64,000 nt of DNA from an uncultured Spirochaetaceae bacterium (lineage in GTDB: Bacteria; Spirochaetota; Spirochaetia; Sphaerochaetales; Sphaerochaetaceae), in contig CALXKZ010000085.1 of assembly GCA_944389065.1 (NCBI GenBank), positions 1-64,000 on the forward strand, written 5' to 3'. The notes below the pieces were generated by a model. That model was not told the DNA's origin and did not search any database. It worked only from the letters and a program-made list of their open reading frames with translations. A program made the position numbers and the translations under genes. Positions 35,729 through 44,739 of this stretch are shown here, one piece after another; position 1 is the stretch's first letter, and each line of letters opens with the position of its first letter.

Positions 35729-37247
35729 TCAGATCCCTCCTGAGGCATAAAGCCGCCTCAGATCCATCGATTGCAGCGGAAACGATTCCTCCCGCATACC
35801 CAGCCCCTTCTCCGGCAGGATAGAATCCCCTGCCCTGACGCATCGACAGATCGCGTAGTATGCGCACGGGAGATGATGTCCTTGTCTCTGCCGCTATCAC
35901 TGTCCCCTCCTCTGTCATGAACCTTCCACGTGTCATCTCGGAGAATGCGAGAAAGCCCGATCTCAGCGATGATACGACAACAGAGGGCAGGATGTCATCA
36001 AGACGGGAGGCTTTCAGCCCCGGTCTGTATGTCGACTCCGCGATAGTTCCAGATGGCCTATCGAAGCAGAAATCAGTCATGCGCTCTGCAGGAGCTATGA
36101 ATCCGGGAATGAAGGATGAGCGTTCAATCGATTCGATATACCTCAGAACACGGAAAGGATCCTCACCCTCGATCTCCTCCTTCCGTATCTCTGTGATCAT
36201 CCCGCTGTTGGCCCATCTGCCGCGCCTTGATGCAGGGGACATGCCATTTATGACCAATAGGCCCTCCTCCGTGGATGCAGGAACGACAGAGCCGCCAGGG
36301 CACATGCAGAAAGAATAGACTCCCCTTCCATTTACCTGTGTTTTGAATGAGTATGAAGCAGGTGGAAGAAAAGGACTGCGCTTCCCGTTTGTATGGTACT
36401 GTATCGAATCTATAAAGGACTGAGGCTGCTCAAGACGCACACCGACTGCAGTGCTCTTCGCCTCAATCGAGAATCCATCTTTCAGAAGGAAAGAGTATAC
36501 ATCCTTCGCGCTGTGCCCGGTTGCAAGTATCACAGGGCCGGAAATCTCCTCGCCGCTCTCAAGGCGTACACCCTTCACTTCATCGCCTGATCTCATCAGA
36601 CCAGTGACCTTCGAGGAGAATCTCACCTCCCCGCCGCTTGCTGTTATCGTGCCTCTGATGTTCTCGATGACCCCAGGAAGCCTGTCTGAGCCGATATGAG
36701 GGTGCGAGTCATAGAGAATCGACTCATCGGCCCCGTGCTGGACAAAGAGGCGGAGAATCCTGCCTACATCACCCCTTTTCACGGATCTTGTATAGAGCTT
36801 GCCATCGGAGTATGCTCCTGCCCCGCCTTCGCCGAATGCGTAATTCGACTCAGGATTGAGTACTCCATTCTGTGAAAGCAAAGCAGTATCAAGACGCCGG
36901 GAATGGACATCCTTTCCGCGCTCAAGGACTATCGGGCGGATACCGTTCTCAATCAGCGTCAAAGCAGCAAAAAGCCCTGCAGGACCTGCTCCGACAACGA
37001 CTGCAGATGGAGAAGTGCCGACATATGGGAATATTATGGGATTCTCCACTGCCGGATCCTCGCCTGCATAAACGCGGATCCTTTCATTTATCTTTATGTC
37101 CTTCCGTCTTGCATCGATGCTCTTTCTGAGGATTGTCATATGGACAATATCATGAGAGGGGATGGAGAGCTTTCCTGAAATGATGCGCCTCATTCCCTCC
37201 TCGTTCTGCTCCTCAGGCCGTAGCACTATATCGATATCCCTGACCAT
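35721..37247 (-). CDS. NAD(P)/FAD-dependent oxidoreductase (COG2509-like)
   Basis: A 508-residue uncharacterised FAD-dependent dehydrogenase of the COG2509 type. An N-terminal domain of about 90 residues (VRDIDIVLRPEEQNEEGM) precedes the dinucleotide-binding motif VVVGAGPAGLFAALTLIENG and the late FAD segment YPAGEGAGYAGGIVSAAIDG. The biological substrate is unknown. The frame reaches 37349, but TTGCAT (37283-37278), an 18-base spacer and TACAAT (37259-37254) end 6 bases before ATG 37247. I therefore place a leaderless start there. It heads the operon with azlCD. Confidence 0.87.
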   Translation of the reverse strand: MVRDIDIVLRPEEQNEEGMRRIISGKLSIPSHDIVHMTILRKSIDARRKDIKINERIRVYAGEDPAVENPIIFPYVGTSPSAVVVGAGPAGLFAALTLIENGIRPIVLERGKDVHSRRLDTALLSQNGVLNPESNYAFGEGGAGAYSDGKLYTRSVKRGDVGRILRLFVQHGADESILYDSHPHIGSDRLPGVIENIRGTITASGGEVRFSSKVTGLMRSGDEVKGVRLESGEEISGPVILATGHSAKDVYSFLLKDGFSIEAKSTAVGVRLEQPQSFIDSIQYHTNGKRSPFLPPASYSFKTQVNGRGVYSFCMCPGGSVVPASTEEGLLVINGMSPASRRGRWANSGMITEIRKEEIEGEDPFRVLRYIESIERSSFIPGFIAPAERMTDFCFDRPSGTIAESTYRPGLKASRLDDILPSVVVSSLRSGFLAFSEMTRGRFMTEEGTVIAAETRTSSPVRILRDLSMRQGRGFYPAGEGAGYAGGIVSAAIDGSEAALCLRRDLNG

Positions 37248-37253
37248 GCGGCG

Positions 37254-37312
37254 ATTGTACATGAATAGTGCATCCGAATGCAATTCACAGAACCATCGGT
37301 AATATGTAGAAT
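37254..37312. promoter_or_regulatory. Back-to-back promoters of the FAD oxidoreductase and ABC-F genes
   Basis: Minus strand: TTGCAT (37283-37278), 18 bases, TACAAT (37259-37254), 6 bases, ATG. Plus strand: TTCACA (37284-37289), 17 bases, TAGAAT (37307-37312), 6 bases, GTG. The two -35 hexamers touch without a gap. Confidence 0.7.
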
Positions 37313-37318
37313 CACGGT

Positions 37319-39172
37319 GTGAACATCCTATCGATAGAGAATCTTTCAAAGACGCTTAATGACGAACCGCTTTTCGAGAATGCTACACTGGGGCTTGAGG
37401 AGGGAGAGAAAGCCGGTATAGTCGGCAGGAACGGGTCGGGAAAATCAACATTCCTGAAGACCATCGCCGGAATCATCATCCCGGATGAGGGGAAGATATC
37501 GATGAAGAACGGCACGAACCTCTTCTATCTACCGCAGGACATCAGATTCAGGGAGGGAGCAACCATCACAGATTTCTTCTATGACTCTGATAACCCGGTC
37601 ATAAAAAAGCTTGCTGAGTACAGAGCATCGGTCGAAGAAGGACGGAGCGACAGCCAGATGCTCTTTGATGCGATTGAGAAGGATAACCTCTGGCAAGCGG
37701 AAAGAAGATTCGAAGGATACCTCGGGAAACTCGGGATGGCAGAGCCTCTGACGAAGAAGATGAAAGAGCTTTCCGGCGGAGAGCAGAAGAAGACTGCGAT
37801 AGCAAGAGCTCTTTCTGTCTCCCCTGACCTTCTGCTTCTCGACGAACCTACGAACCATCTTGATATCCCATCGATTGAATTCCTGGAGAGCTGGATAGCT
37901 GAAAGCAGCGCTGCTGTGATAATCGTTACCCATGACAGGCATATACTGAACCGGTGCTGCACCTCAATATGGGAACTGGACAGGAAATGCTTCTATCGTC
38001 ACCCAGGATCATTCTCAGAGTATCTTGAGAGACGCGAAGAGCGCATCAGGATGAATGAGAAAGAGCAGGAACGGCTGGAGACGATACTCAGAAGGGAGAG
38101 GAAGTGGCTTCTCAGAGGTCCTAAGGCCAGGACGGGAAAGGATAAGAACAGAAAGGACAGGATCGATGAGATGGAAAACTCACTGCACTCTGTCAGGGAT
38201 CCTAGGCAGAAAGAGTTCACTTCCGGTGCAAGACGGATGGGAAAAAAGGTACTGGAAGCAGAGAACATCGCCAAAGGCTATGATGGGAAAATGCTCTTCT
38301 CCGCATTCACTTTCTCATTCCAGAAAGGACAGCGTATCGGACTGATTGGAAGCAACGGATCCGGGAAGTCCACTCTTCTTGACATCCTCACAGGCCGGAC
38401 AGAGCCAGATGAAGGAACAATCGACAAGGGAGTAAACACTCATTTCGGGTACTATGACCAGATGGGCCGCGATCTCCGGTCCGATAAGACAATCATCGAG
38501 TATGCAGAGGATATCGGAAAGACAATAAGGCTATCGGAGAAAGAGGAGATGAGCGCATCATCGTTCCTTGAACGCTTTGGCTTTCCACCGCGCATGCAGC
38601 GCACCCCTGTCAGCATGCTCTCCGGAGGTGAAAGACGGAGGCTCTATCTGATAACAAGGCTTCTATCGAACCCCAATTTCCTCATTCTCGATGAGCCGAC
38701 GAATGATCTGGATATAGAGACAATAGAGAACCTGGAGGACTATATCTCCTCTTTCAGCGGTACTGTGATGATAACATCCCATGACCGCACTTTCCTTGAT
38801 ATAGCAACAGAGATGCTTCTCGTCATAAAGGATGGAAGGATAACGCTCTTTCCCGGAAACTACACAGAGTGGAAAGAAAGAGAGGAAGAGGAAAGGAAAG
38901 AGGAAGCTCCGAAGGAAAAGACGAAAGCTGAACGCAGGGAAAGAGAGAAGAAAGGCCTTTCATACAGAGAAAGAAAGGAATTCGAGGAGATTGAGGGACT
39001 TATTGCAGAGACAGAGGAACTCATTGCAAAACTTGAAGAATCTTTCTCAACAGTAGAAGAAACCGAATACGGTACGATTATGGAAAGAACAAAACTATAT
39101 AATGACAAGAAAAAAGAGCTTGAAAGAATGACAGAGCGCTGGATGGAGCTTGCAGAGAAGGACGAAAGCTGA
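37319..39172 (+). CDS. ABC-F family ATP-binding protein
   Basis: Soluble ABC-F ATPase (617 residues) without membrane domain. Members act on the ribosome, either as translation factors or in ribosome protection against antibiotics. There are two ABC modules: Walker [13 protein letters not shown] and GSNGSGKSTLL, signatures LSGGEQKKTAIA and LSGGERRRLYLI. A charged interdomain linker and a C-terminal coiled coil (FEEIEGLIAETEELIAKLEE) follow. It starts with GTG 37319, 6 bases after a TAGAAT -10 and without Shine-Dalgarno, so a leaderless GUG start is predicted. It is similar in layout to Uup/YdiF. A resistance role cannot be inferred. Confidence 0.92.
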   Translation: MNILSIENLSKTLNDEPLFENATLGLEEGEKAGIVGRNGSGKSTFLKTIAGIIIPDEGKISMKNGTNLFYLPQDIRFREGATITDFFYDSDNPVIKKLAEYRASVEEGRSDSQMLFDAIEKDNLWQAERRFEGYLGKLGMAEPLTKKMKELSGGEQKKTAIARALSVSPDLLLLDEPTNHLDIPSIEFLESWIAESSAAVIIVTHDRHILNRCCTSIWELDRKCFYRHPGSFSEYLERREERIRMNEKEQERLETILRRERKWLLRGPKARTGKDKNRKDRIDEMENSLHSVRDPRQKEFTSGARRMGKKVLEAENIAKGYDGKMLFSAFTFSFQKGQRIGLIGSNGSGKSTLLDILTGRTEPDEGTIDKGVNTHFGYYDQMGRDLRSDKTIIEYAEDIGKTIRLSEKEEMSASSFLERFGFPPRMQRTPVSMLSGGERRRLYLITRLLSNPNFLILDEPTNDLDIETIENLEDYISSFSGTVMITSHDRTFLDIATEMLLVIKDGRITLFPGNYTEWKEREEEERKEEAPKEKTKAERREREKKGLSYRERKEFEEIEGLIAETEELIAKLEESFSTVEETEYGTIMERTKLYNDKKKELERMTERWMELAEKDES

Positions 39173-39260
39173 TTCCATATTTGCCAATTCTTTTCATTAT
39201 CTATTTTTCTCTTTCGTATTTTTATCTTTGATGATAAAATGAAAGAAAAGAGATGATTCC

Positions 39261-40415
39261 ATGATTCTTGAGAATGCAAAGATCATATTGAAGGATAAAG
39301 TCATTGATGGTTCTGTGAGGATAGAGGGCGCTTCTATCGCTGAAGTATCAGAAGGATATATCGGCAAAGATGAGCGCATCGATATCAAAGGAAAGTATCT
39401 TGCTCCCGGGATCATCGAGCTTCACTCCCATGGTGGCGGGGGATATGACTTTCTCGACGACGATGATGAGGCCATTATCAAAGCCTCAGATGCCCATCTT
39501 GAGCATGGGGTGACATCGATTCTTCCGACAGCGGTCTCAACATCAGACGATGCCCTCTTCCGCTTCATAGACCGATACCTTGGAATCGATAAGAAGATCC
39601 ATCAAAACCTCATCGGAATACATCTGGAAGGGCCATTCTTCTCAGTAAAGGAGAAAGGTGCGCAGGAGGACAGATTCATCCGCCCTATCAATATTGGATA
39701 TGCAATGAAAGTCCTGGAGAGAGCTGAAGGAGCAGTCAGGCGCTGGTCATTCGCTCCCGAGCTTGATGGGGCTGACGAGTTCATGGAAAAGCTCAGCGCA
39801 GAAGGCGTGATGCTCTCCGCAGCCCATACATCCGCCACATATGATGATATCTCAAGAGCATATGACCATGGACTGAGGATGCTGACGCACTTCTACTCCG
39901 GAATGTCCACGATAACAAGGATTGATGGAAGAAGGGTCCTTGGTGCAGTTGAGAGCGGATACCTCATAGATGACCTGTATACAGAGATCATCCCAGATGG
40001 ACACCATCTTCCACCTGAGCTCCTGAAGTTCATATTCCGCTTCAAGAGAAACGACAGGATCACGGGATGCTCTGACAGCATGAGAGCTGCAGGAATGGGC
40101 GAAGGTCCATCGATCCTTGGTCCGAAGGAAAACGGACTTGATGTAATTGTCGAAGACGGAGTTGCGAAACTTCCAGACAGGACAGCGTATGCAGGATCTG
40201 TCGCTGTAGGAGACACAATGGCCAGAGTGCTCAGAAGCGCGCTCGGTCTTACAATGCCGGAAATCTTCCGCATCCTTTCCCTTCAGAGCGCAGCAGCACT
40301 CGGAATTGATAACATGAAAGGCTCAATTGAAAAAGGAAAGGATGCGGATATCATAGTGATGGATGAGAACCTTGAGACGAGGATGGTATTCCTCAATGGG
40401 AAAAGGAGGAAATAG
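39261..40415 (+). CDS. nagA: N-acetylglucosamine-6-phosphate deacetylase
   Basis: Cytosolic amidohydrolase that removes the acetyl group from GlcNAc-6-P. It has 384 residues. Metal and substrate motifs are ELHSHGGGGYDF, HLEGPFFS with the metal-binding Glu, AAHTSATYDD, LTHFYSGM in place of the more common HLFNAM, and GCSDSMRAAGM with the catalytic Asp. It overlaps nagB by one base and so feeds glucosamine-6-P to the deaminase. This suggests growth on host glycans or on recycled peptidoglycan amino sugars. Confidence 0.94.
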   Translation: MILENAKIILKDKVIDGSVRIEGASIAEVSEGYIGKDERIDIKGKYLAPGIIELHSHGGGGYDFLDDDDEAIIKASDAHLEHGVTSILPTAVSTSDDALFRFIDRYLGIDKKIHQNLIGIHLEGPFFSVKEKGAQEDRFIRPINIGYAMKVLERAEGAVRRWSFAPELDGADEFMEKLSAEGVMLSAAHTSATYDDISRAYDHGLRMLTHFYSGMSTITRIDGRRVLGAVESGYLIDDLYTEIIPDGHHLPPELLKFIFRFKRNDRITGCSDSMRAAGMGEGPSILGPKENGLDVIVEDGVAKLPDRTAYAGSVAVGDTMARVLRSALGLTMPEIFRILSLQSAAALGIDNMKGSIEKGKDADIIVMDENLETRMVFLNGKRRK

Positions 40416-41149
40416 TGAATATCCATATCGATATTTCAGAGAATGCTGAAGAGCTGGGAAAGAGAGCTGCATCGAAGATTGCGGCCCTTCTTAATAGCGC
40501 GATAGATGCAAAAGGACACGCAAGGATGATCCTCTCAACCGGTGCAAGCCAGTTCGAGACACTCAGTGCCCTCGTGAAGGAGGATGTTGACTGGACGAAG
40601 GTGGAGATGTTCCATCTGGATGAGTATGTAGGGCTTGATGAGACACACCCTGCAAGCTTCAGAAAATACCTCAAGGAGAGATTCGCATCAAAGGTCAGTC
40701 TCAAGGCTGTATGGTTTGTGGAGAGCGAGGAATGCCTTCCAGAGCTTACGAAGGAACTGAGAAGGGATGTAATCGATGTCGGAGTGATCGGTATCGGAGA
40801 GAATGGGCACATCGCATTCAACGATCCACCAGCTGACTTCAATACAGATGAGGCATACAAAGTCGTTGTACTGGACAGAAGATGCAGGATGCAGCAGGTC
40901 GGAGAAGGATGGTTTGCCTCAATCGATGAGGTTCCCGAGAAGGCTATCACGATGTGTCCAAGGCAGATACTTTCCTCCCAGCATATCGTGTCGGCAGTGC
41001 CGCACAGCGTGAAAGCCGAAGCTGTATTCAACACCATCACGAAGCCTGTCGATCCATCGGTTCCTGCCACGATTCTAAAGACGCATAGGGACTGGAATCT
41101 CTTCATCGACAGCCAATCAGCATCAAGACTCACTGGTATAACAGAGTGA
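40415..41149 (+). CDS. nagB: Glucosamine-6-phosphate deaminase
   Basis: Converts glucosamine-6-P to fructose-6-P and ammonia. The 244-residue product has the phosphate loop STGASQFETL, the catalytic segment MFHLDEYVGL and the IGENGHIAFNDPP signature. It starts with GTG, overlapping the nagA stop codon by one base, behind AAGGAGG. It is followed by a long perfect hairpin (41159-41191). The pair is the complete cytosolic route from GlcNAc-6-P to glycolysis. Confidence 0.94.
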   Translation: MNIHIDISENAEELGKRAASKIAALLNSAIDAKGHARMILSTGASQFETLSALVKEDVDWTKVEMFHLDEYVGLDETHPASFRKYLKERFASKVSLKAVWFVESEECLPELTKELRRDVIDVGVIGIGENGHIAFNDPPADFNTDEAYKVVVLDRRCRMQQVGEGWFASIDEVPEKAITMCPRQILSSQHIVSAVPHSVKAEAVFNTITKPVDPSVPATILKTHRDWNLFIDSQSASRLTGITE

Positions 41150-41158
41150 AAAGCAACC

Positions 41159-41289
41159 CCATAGGAGGCTTCTGTCTCTCACCTCCTATGGCATGATATG
41201 GAATGGGCAGGAAATTGTATTCCAGTAAAAGAACCTGATGCGCTTAACGAGGAGGAATAGCCTCCTCCTTCCAATCCCGGTGCATCAGG
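41159..41289. repeat. Hairpins downstream of nagB, one of them nested
   Basis: CCATAGGAGG pairs perfectly with CCTCCTATGG (41159-41191). A second structure follows: the outer stem CCTGATGC (41234-41241)/GCATCAGG (41282-41289) encloses an inner stem GAGGAGG (41249-41255)/CCTCCTC (41261-41267). Neither is followed by a T-run. The first may be a transcript-stabilising or terminating hairpin for nagAB. The 344-base gap from 41150 to 41493 otherwise holds only these and the repeat pair at 41361-41477. Confidence 0.65.
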
Positions 41290-41360
41290 AATCATTCCAA
41301 TGCAGGTTCTCGTCGAGTCATGCAATCCATCTATTCCCATCATTATCTCCGGAATCCTGC

Positions 41361-41477
41361 AATAGAAAATTGCAACATGTTGCGAAAATCTTTTCTAGAT
41401 GCAGGTTTTCTGTTGTTAACAGAGAATCTTTCAGTTATTCTAGAATAGAAAATTGCAATAAGTTGCAAAAATCTTTT
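41361..41477. repeat. Pair of 34-bp repeats upstream of the first DUF4143 ATPase
   Basis: Two direct copies (41361-41394 and 41444-41477) match at 31 of 34 positions and are spaced 83 bases start to start. Each consists of AATAGAAAA, a palindromic core (TTGCAACATGTTGC in the first, TTGCAATAAGTTGCAA in the second) and an AATCTTTT tail. A TAGAAT (41441-41446) lies at the edge of the second copy, so the repeats flank and follow the likely promoter. Confidence 0.8.
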
Positions 41478-41493
41478 TCAGAAGGGACAGGAA

Positions 41494-42789
41494 ATGGAGA
41501 TCCGCAGAGATTTGTATCTTTCAAGATTGATAAAAAGAAAAAACAACGGATTGATCAAGGTGATTACCGGCATCCGCAGGTGCGGCAAATCTTATCTACT
41601 GAACAATATTTTCTATCATCATCTTTTGGAAAGCGGAGTGGATGAAGAACATATAATCCGTTTTGCATTCGATTCAGGTGACGATCTTCATATGATCGGC
41701 GAGAATCTGATTCAGATGGAAAAGGAAAAACGCGGAGCAGATCCTGAGAAATTCATGGCATATATCCGTTCCAAGCTCATTGACAACGGAATGTATTATC
41801 TGCTTCTGGATGAAATCCAGATGCTTGATTGTTTCGAAGCTGTCCTGAATGGTTATCTCCGCAAAACCAATATGGATGTTTATGTGACTGGAAGCAACGC
41901 AAGATTGCTATCGAAGGATATCGCTACGGAATTTGCAGGGAGGGGTGATGAGATCCATATGCAGCCTCTGAGCTTTGCAGAGTTCATGACTGTATACAAC
42001 GGTGATAGATACACAGGACTGTCAGAATATATGCTTTACGGCGGAATCCCCACGGTTGTTCTGAAAGAAGGAAGAGAAGAAAAAGCAGCTGCATTGCAGA
42101 ATCTATTCTCTGAGATTTACATCAGGGATATCACCAGACGCTGCAAAGTCAGGAATATCGGAGAGCTTGAGGATCTGCTTAACATCCTTTCCTCATCCAT
42201 TGGATCCCTGACTAATCCTGAAAAGCTGAAGAACACATTCCGGAGCGTGAAGAAATCCAGGATCACTTCTGCAACCATAAAGAAATATCTTGATTATCTC
42301 GAGGATTCCTTTCTTATTGCTGCAGCAAATAGATACGATATCCGTGGAAGATCCTATATCGAGTCTCCGAAAAAATATTACTTCTCCGATCTTGGACTTC
42401 GCAACGCAAGAATCAATTTCCGTCAGCTGGAAGAGACCCATTCCATGGAGAACGTGATTTACAATGAACTCCTTATGCGTGGTTACAGTGTCGATGTGGG
42501 TGTCGTGCAGATTGCCGAAAGAGATCAGAATGACAATGTGGTCCGAAGGCAATTGGAAGTTGATTTCGTATGCAATCTCGGATCATCAAGATATTACATC
42601 CAATCTGCATATTCTCTGCCAGATGAGGAAAAAAGAGCTCAGGAAATCAGGCCTTTCAGAAAGATTGATGACTCTTTCAGGAAGATAATCATCACAAAGG
42701 ATATCATACAGCCATATTATGATGATTATGGCATCCTGACTGTGAACATCTATGATTTCCTGCTGGATCCACAGGTTATTGAGAAATAG
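41494..42789 (+). CDS. AAA_14/DUF4143 ATPase
   Basis: A 431-residue P-loop ATPase of the archaeal-type AAA_14/DUF4143 group. Walker A is GIRRCGKSYLLNN and Walker B is YYLLLDEIQML. The sensor segment VYVTGSNARLLSKDIATEFA and the LSFAEFMTVYNG region are intact. The C-terminal DUF4143 part (DSFLIAAANRYDIRGRSY onwards) resembles a nuclease-like fold with VDFVCN. The family is widespread, often multicopy and horizontally transferred, and its function is not established. Codon use looks more AT-rich than in neighbouring genes. AGGGACAGGAA precedes the ATG. A second member lies at 57123-58325. Confidence 0.9.
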   Translation: MEIRRDLYLSRLIKRKNNGLIKVITGIRRCGKSYLLNNIFYHHLLESGVDEEHIIRFAFDSGDDLHMIGENLIQMEKEKRGADPEKFMAYIRSKLIDNGMYYLLLDEIQMLDCFEAVLNGYLRKTNMDVYVTGSNARLLSKDIATEFAGRGDEIHMQPLSFAEFMTVYNGDRYTGLSEYMLYGGIPTVVLKEGREEKAAALQNLFSEIYIRDITRRCKVRNIGELEDLLNILSSSIGSLTNPEKLKNTFRSVKKSRITSATIKKYLDYLEDSFLIAAANRYDIRGRSYIESPKKYYFSDLGLRNARINFRQLEETHSMENVIYNELLMRGYSVDVGVVQIAERDQNDNVVRRQLEVDFVCNLGSSRYYIQSAYSLPDEEKRAQEIRPFRKIDDSFRKIIITKDIIQPYYDDYGILTVNIYDFLLDPQVIEK

Positions 42790-42962
42790 AAACTCTCCAT
42801 ATAAGGCTTCTGTATATTGCTATGGATGCTGAGCATGCCTCTTTTCTTCTATCAGTTTCCCAGTTCCGATTCTGTACTATAGCAAAAATACAAACCAGGA
42901 AAACAATGGTCATATTAAGCGCATTGCCTGTTAAGGAAGAATGCACTGAGGGCATACAGAAG

Positions 42963-42989
42963 AAGGACTGCCCAGGCTGAGCAGTCCTT
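42963..42989 (-). terminator. Terminator of the Fbp/Afu-type ABC transporter operon
   Basis: AAGGACTGC (42963-42971) pairs perfectly with GCAGTCCTT (42981-42989). On the minus strand, which is downstream of the permease gene, it is followed by CTTCTGT. The rest of the 42790-43011 gap shows no gene. Confidence 0.7.
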
Positions 42990-43011
42990 CCAGGGATAGA
43001 AAGGAGGTGTA

Positions 43012-44739
43012 TCACATTTTGAAGGATGAGGAGAAATCTCCTTTGCCCTTTCTGTGGTTCATCGCATAGACGATCACGAATACGACCACAAGGAGCACGA
43101 CAGACAGAGCACTCGCCTGCCCAAGCTTTCCATCCTGCACAGCCCCATAGATCTGTATAGGAACCGTCCTTGTGCGCCCTGAGTACAGAAGGATCGTTGT
43201 GCTCAGCTCCTGCAGAAGCGTCGTAAGCGTAAGGATCGATCCCGAGATTATTGCAGGAAGGATCAATGGAACGCTTACTTTCCTGAATGTATAGAACCAG
43301 GTTGCTCCCATGATCGTGCTGGCCTCCTCCAGCGATGGATTTAGCTGGGTAAGGGATGCGGCAACGCTTCTGTATACATACGGTGTTCTCCTGATCATGT
43401 AGGAGATGACGATGATCGTATAGGTTCCTGTAAGCCTTATGAAGCTGGAGCCGGAGAATGCGGAGAGAAGCGCGATCGATACAACTGTTCCAGGAAGGAT
43501 GAACGGAGCCATGACCGAAAGATCAAGAAGCGCTGCGCCCTTAGGCTTCTTCCTCTCCGTTATATATGCCACTATGCTTCCGAGGAGTGCGCAGAGCACC
43601 GTTGCAAGGATCGAGAGATAGAATGAGTTGAAGAGCTCATGGCTTGAGTACTCAGGGATTCTGGTATAGTTCGAGAGCGTGAAGCCTTCAGGGAAGAGCC
43701 CTGTCCACTTCTCGAAGAACGACATGACGATGATCGTGATCTGCGGCAGCAGGGACACAATGAGTATGATCGCACAGTATATCGTAGATACGATCACTGC
43801 ACCTTTTCCCTCATGCTGCTTCACATCGGTGTGTGTTGCGGAGATTGTCTCATACTCATGACGCGATACCATCCACTTCTGAAGCCATAGAACGAATGCT
43901 GTTATCGCGACATTGACAACTGCGATGGAGGATGCACCGTTTATGTTCCAGAAGCCATTGACCTCAAAGAAGATGAGAGTCGGGAGAACATAGTTGTTTC
44001 CACCGATTATTGCAGGGATTCCGAAGTTTCCGATGGCTCTGACGAATACAAGAAGCGCAGCAGCTCCAAGAGATGGAAGGATCAGAGGGAATGTGATGGT
44101 CCTCATTATCCTTGATCTCTTTGCACCCATCAGCGCAGCAGATTCCTCAAGAAGGGAATTTGCCGATGCGAATGCACCATAGCTGAGCTGGAATACAAAC
44201 GGATAGTATGTCAGCGTCATGCAGAGGATCATGCCGAACATTCCATAGATAGATGGAAGCTCGATGTGCAGCAGGCGGAAAAAGTGCCTTACTATTCCAT
44301 TCCTTCCGAGAAGTATGACCCATGTGAATGCACCGACAAACGAAGGCATGATGATCGGAAGGATCCCTAAAGAGAGTATCAGGCGCTTACCAGGCATCTT
44401 CACCCTTGCCACGCAGTATCCCATAGGGACACCTATGAGAATGCAGAGCAGAGTGACTGCGATGCTGACGATGAAGGAATTCAGAAGGCTCTTCTTGTAG
44501 AGATTGCTTGTGAAGAACTGCTTGAAGCTTTCAAGGCTGAAGCCATGGAAGGCAAGATCCTCAGCAGGTGCCATGAAGGCCCTGACAAGCGTTGTGAACA
44601 TCGGATAAAGAAGGAATATCGCGAGGAAGACCATCGGAATAGCAAATACGATGACCTGGCTGAAATCCTTCGAGAAAAAGCGCTTCACAGCTGAGTTTCT
44701 GTCAGCCGCGAAGTCGGTCATGGATTCATTTTTCCTCAT
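43012..44739 (-). CDS. ABC transporter permease, Fbp/Afu type (fused two-domain)
   Basis: Inner membrane permease of 575 residues with two fused permease halves and about twelve helices. The EAA-type loops are EESAALMGAKRSRIMRTI and EEASTIMGATWFYTFRKV. It is the partner of the ATPase upstream (4-base ATGA overlap) and of the binding protein at 45915. The family includes ferric iron (FbpB) and hexose-phosphate (AfuB) permeases. The gene context of sugar-phosphate enzymes favours a phosphorylated sugar or related anion, but this is inference. Confidence 0.9.
   Translation of the reverse strand: MRKNESMTDFAADRNSAVKRFFSKDFSQVIVFAIPMVFLAIFLLYPMFTTLVRAFMAPAEDLAFHGFSLESFKQFFTSNLYKKSLLNSFIVSIAVTLLCILIGVPMGYCVARVKMPGKRLILSLGILPIIMPSFVGAFTWVILLGRNGIVRHFFRLLHIELPSIYGMFGMILCMTLTYYPFVFQLSYGAFASANSLLEESAALMGAKRSRIMRTITFPLILPSLGAAALLVFVRAIGNFGIPAIIGGNNYVLPTLIFFEVNGFWNINGASSIAVVNVAITAFVLWLQKWMVSRHEYETISATHTDVKQHEGKGAVIVSTIYCAIILIVSLLPQITIIVMSFFEKWTGLFPEGFTLSNYTRIPEYSSHELFNSFYLSILATVLCALLGSIVAYITERKKPKGAALLDLSVMAPFILPGTVVSIALLSAFSGSSFIRLTGTYTIIVISYMIRRTPYVYRSVAASLTQLNPSLEEASTIMGATWFYTFRKVSVPLILPAIISGSILTLTTLLQELSTTILLYSGRTRTVPIQIYGAVQDGKLGQASALSVVLLVVVFVIVYAMNHRKGKGDFSSSFKM

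Noticed and set aside
41494..42789. DUF4143 ATPase as part of a complete defence island
   Set aside because: No nuclease, methylase, reverse transcriptase or other defence partner lies next to either copy. Single genes of this family occur widely without known role.
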